Shown in pieces: positions 60,335 through 64,000 of a stretch of 64,000 nucleotides of DNA (position 1 is its first letter; each line of letters begins with the position of its first letter). The notes below the pieces were generated by a model. It saw only the letters and a program-made list of their open reading frames with translations, was not told the origin of the DNA and searched no databases. The stretch is from Gymnorhina tibicen (taxonomy: Eukaryota > Chordata > Aves > Passeriformes > Artamidae), in assembly GCA_013399875.1 (NCBI GenBank), contig VXAZ01008021.1, positions 6,911-70,910 on the forward strand, read 5' to 3'. The position numbers and the translations under genes are program-made.

Positions 60335-62716
60335 TATATGATTTAATTGACCTTCTTTTATTTCACTTTTATTTTGACAATATTATTTTCATGATTCTGT
60401 TGAGCCATCTGATATCTGATCTTCTCTAATACCTTATTCCTTAGCTTATAGGTGTCATATAACTGCAGAGCAGTGGCTCTTAATTAACCACTGGATTATT
60501 GCTGTCTTTCCCCTCTAACTCAGAGTTGGCAAAAACTGTTGAAAATGTTTTACATTGTAGAAATTTTTGTAACTTAGATCTCAAGATAAATTCAGTGGTG
60601 AGCTTCCCTTAGAGTTACAAGAGTATTCCACCAGTTAGAGGATTTTTCTTTTTCACCCTGTGTTTCATTTAATTTTTTATTAATTGAATGTTTATTATTA
60701 TTATGACCTTTCTTCTGTACTATGATTATACTGATATACTTACAGTTTTTCACAATAATTCAAGAACAGCATTGCCTTTCGTCTGTCCATAAAAGTAGAT
60801 GATTGTAACACACCAGAAGACTACAGAGCATGAACATTTCAACAATCTGTATAATGTTATCCACAGGCCACAGCTTCCATCTCCACTTCTCAAGGCCCCC
60901 TGCTGTCACACCAGGTCTGAATTTCTCTGTAATACGTCACTGTGTTGGAGTCAAATACCTTATTGTGCCTAGACTGTTTGTTAGGGCTATTTATTTAGAG
61001 CTGATACATACATACATGTATGTACATACAAATAAAATTTTTTGTCCTTTTTTTGGTACACAAAATTAGCAAATAGGATTTATTCTCTATGGCAGAAGCT
61101 GTGAAAGGAGTCTCCATGTAGATTTTTTAAATGTCTCACTTTTCTGTAGAAAGACAACTCTATCTTTTATCTGATACAGCTGTAAGATTTAAACAAAAAT
61201 TCTTCCCCCTAAGTAAGATTTTCTTGTTACCATTATACTAATTAGCAGTGCTCTACTTACCTTGTTTCCACTAGGTCAGCAGCAGCAATTAGAACAGATT
61301 GAATTCAGTGAATTAGGTCCTGAAGGAGACTATGCTCAAAATCTTGTTTATAGGCAAAAAGGAAGCACATCTTGGATATAAATAAAATCAATAATTTATT
61401 GTTACTATAACTGAAATCTCGAGAGTCTAATCATTATTAGACCAGATCTAATAGTTATATAAAAAAGAAAAGATAATGATGAAACTAAAATTGGTCTACA
61501 CAAAGTTCTTAGTTTCCTCCCTTTTTTCTGGTGTTCTGCTCATGCTTCCCCTGCTCCTCTGGCTCTAAGATCTGTAGCTTCACACAGCAGGGAGGGTTAT
61601 GATGAATTGTCAGCATCCAGAGTCCTTCAACAGGAGGAATACGATGTTCATGTTGCTAGTTTCTCATTCAGCCCTCAAGGGTCAGTTTGGGATTATTTTA
61701 TCCCAAAGTGTTACACTTTTACACTTTCTCATTGGCCTGAAGCTCCAGGTTACAACCAAATTTGCTGTATATTGTGACCTTTATGTTAGATACTATTTCC
61801 TTGTTTCTTTCATTAGCCTTAAGCCCAGCTCCAGGTATATAGCCCACCTATAGGTGTATAATTACCCAGAGCATGATTTTTTAACATAACTTCAAATACA
61901 TACCTTTTTTGAAGCAATGAATATATTTCAATGCACTAAAAGATAAGCAGGAAAATTTGCATATGAGGGTAACAAAGAAAAAATATTGTAAGGTATACAC
62001 AAACCTCTCTGAACATAAGTATTAAATAGAGACAAAATAATCCTCTGGAGCAGAGATGTTGAAAAATGGTCACACAGATAGCTCTAGGAAAAGTACCATT
62101 TCAATGACAGATGCAGGATTAAAGCAGTTAGCTCCAGTTCACCTGCTACTGGATTAAATTTTAGTAAAAAAAATGACATATGTTGTTGCCTTGCAGTAAT
62201 CTATGACTACCGCTTCGCAGTATATGACTATGACATCTGCTAAAAAGCCTACTGAAATCAAAAGAATTCCATGAAGAATTGAGAATACACCTCGAGATTT
62301 TAAGTATCAGTGCCTTTTGTATCTCCTTCTCATGAAACTCATCACAGGGACACAAGACCTGTTTCATAAATCTCAAGCCCAAATTTAGAAGTGATTTTCT
62401 ATTAAATGAAAAAAGATTTGCTGACAACATGATATTGTCTCTGAAAAGTGAGTGTTTCTCCTGGGGCAAAAAAAGTTATTTCCTGTAAAAAATTGATTTG
62501 GAAGTGAAGGCATAAGGTAAGGAGAGTGTCCTTTCTTCTTTTGTTCATCAGAAGGTAGCAAAATATATTATGTTTAGAGCATTATATGTAATTAACTAAA
62601 AGAAAAAAGGCTGAACACTGTAAAAGGTAGTACTATATTTGGAGAAGTCACTAAACAATGTGGCTATTTTACTGCAGTGCATGGAAGCAAATTACCATTT
62701 TTAAAGAATGCATAGG
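60335..62716. other. Unique AT-rich sequence
   Basis: No gene recognised. It contains a 16-bp perfect palindrome of TACA/TGTA words (61009-61024) and a small hairpin TTTGGGAT-TATTTT-ATCCCAAA (61686-61707). The frames 61599-61853 and 62161-62469 are anonymous. Confidence 0.55.
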
Positions 62717-62807
62717 TTTTGCTTTTTTTTGGTTTTGTTTTTGTTGGGATTTTTGGGTTGTTTTTATTTCTGTTGTTGGTTTCTCTTTTGTGGTGCTTGT
62801 TTTTTCC
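62717..62807. repeat. T/G-rich low-complexity tract
   Basis: About 90 bp of TTTTTGG, GTTTTG and TTGTTG words. The complementary frames 62658-62855 and 62664-62882 read it as Phe/Trp/Gly-rich and Lys/Asn-rich strings respectively and are artefacts. Confidence 0.88.
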
Positions 62808-64000
62808 AGGAGTGAAAAATATGTCATTGTTCAATCTCTCTTGAATATTTTTTAAGTGTATACATGACTGTTTGGCAAACAATCTACGTGATGTCAGTAC
62901 AACTGTTTGGACAACTAATTGTTCAGCAGATTTTGAGGAGGTAAAGAGGTTCGTTTTTGCCTTTCCTTATAAGAAGGTGAAACTCAAACTCTACAAGTCT
63001 CACACCTGCAGCTGAGGGAAATAAAATTATTCTGTTAAATTGCTACTACACACTGACCAACAGATTATAGGAGTTTTATTGAGATCTTTCATTTATTTCT
63101 GAAATTCCTGAACTTCTTAGTCAACATGTTGTTCAGCTATGTGAAAACTTTTATTATGCTAAGTCAAAATCAGTTGTATGTTCTGGTATGCTTCCCTTTC
63201 ATTGCATATTTAAAGAACATAATGCAAAAAGTCGAATCATGACTTTTTCGGTAATTTATTAGGAAGTGTTTTACTTCTATGCGGAAGGAAAAATAAAACA
63301 TTTTACTTTTGCACCTTTATATATAAAAATAGGACCATGTATACAGAGACAAATCCATTTGTACAGGTAAAAGGTCTCTATGCATGTCTCTAATGTTTAA
63401 TCCAGGGAAATAAAAATTATCAGAAATCAGATGCTCTATCGCCCAAAAATTTTCAAAAATCATTTGTAAAATGTTTTAAACATTGTCACTCTAAAACAAT
63501 ATCAGCTCAAACTGGTTTGACTTCTTACCCTGAGTCCAACTGGGCTGACTCATAAATAGAAGCTTGAAATAGAGTAATACATATTTCGATTTTTGCTTCA
63601 GATAGTCATCTTGGTTAGGTGCACTACAGTATTTCAATAACATCATATGTGTTCAGGGACATCAATTTTATAGGGCTATGTAAAATTTCATAATAGTTGG
63701 CATTGTTAATGCCCTATTTCAAAATATAGAGATCCAGAAGTATAGGAGGTTTTTTGCCAAAGAATTGGATTCATTGAGTGATGTTACTTGAATGAAATAT
63801 CCCTCATCTACCAAAAATTAATTTAGCTCATCGGCAAAGTCTGGTTTTTTGAGTGCAGCTTTCTGGATTATATCCTCTTTTGTTGTTATTAAAAACACTA
63901 CAAGCAAACACTTGGCTTTGCTAGGTTGAATTATTTGTGATCATTTTAAGTAGAGCAATGCAGTAAGTATCATACACTCTCACAACCCTGAGAGCTATAC
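62808..64000. other. Unique AT-rich sequence to window end
   Basis: Nothing recognised. Confidence 0.55.

Overview
The window looks like gene-poor, AT-rich nuclear DNA from a bird. The evidence is its repeats. There are seven stretches of chicken-repeat-1 (CR1) LINE sequence, some ending in the CR1 3' terminal region, and several solo-LTR-like blocks of avian endogenous retroviruses. There are no bacterial features such as operons or ribosome-binding sites. A neoavian host, possibly a songbird, is my inference from LTR types that seem familiar; I cannot name a species. I find no supportable protein-coding gene, tRNA, rRNA, CRISPR array or other functional system. The open frames of 60-180 codons are chance frames in AT-rich DNA or lie inside repeats, and several open on TTG or another non-ATG codon.

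Layout. 1-62 is a pentanucleotide microsatellite running off the left edge. 63-6236 is unique AT-rich DNA. 6237-8458 holds two pieces of one long LTR type in + orientation, the first split by a complete nested solo LTR (7194-7732, minus strand, 6-bp target duplication). 8.5-18.3 kb is mostly unique, with one LTR-like block (11.9-12.3 kb) and a hairpin at 14.87 kb. 18294-18831 is a second, cleanly bounded copy of the nested LTR. 18.8-27.0 kb is unique with simple repeats. 27.0-28.4 kb is a repeat cluster (minus LTR, two related LTR fragments, minus CR1). 28.4-33.1 kb is unique, including an inverted repeat at 30.05 kb. 33.1-33.5 kb is a minus CR1 piece. 36.7-39.5 kb is the largest CR1 copy: about 2.8 kb, + strand, inactivated, and containing the only ambiguous base (39097) beside a duplication of about 138 bp. 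40.1-40.7 and 42.85-43.57 kb are minus-strand LTRs. 46.86-47.13 kb is a minus CR1 3' end. 49.4-53.3 kb is a second repeat cluster (A/C-rich tract, TATA-bearing LTR candidate, three CR1 pieces, an LTR fragment). 53.3-64.0 kb is unique AT-rich DNA with small tandem duplications and simple repeats.

Nothing here works together as a system. The window records sequential retroelement insertions in an intergenic or large intronic region. The best-supported observations are the two LTR copies with matching 6-bp target duplications, the probable assembly artefact at the N, the two LTR fragments at 27.5 and 28.2 kb that share private variants, and two hairpins whose meaning is open. Repeat family names are general because no database search was possible.
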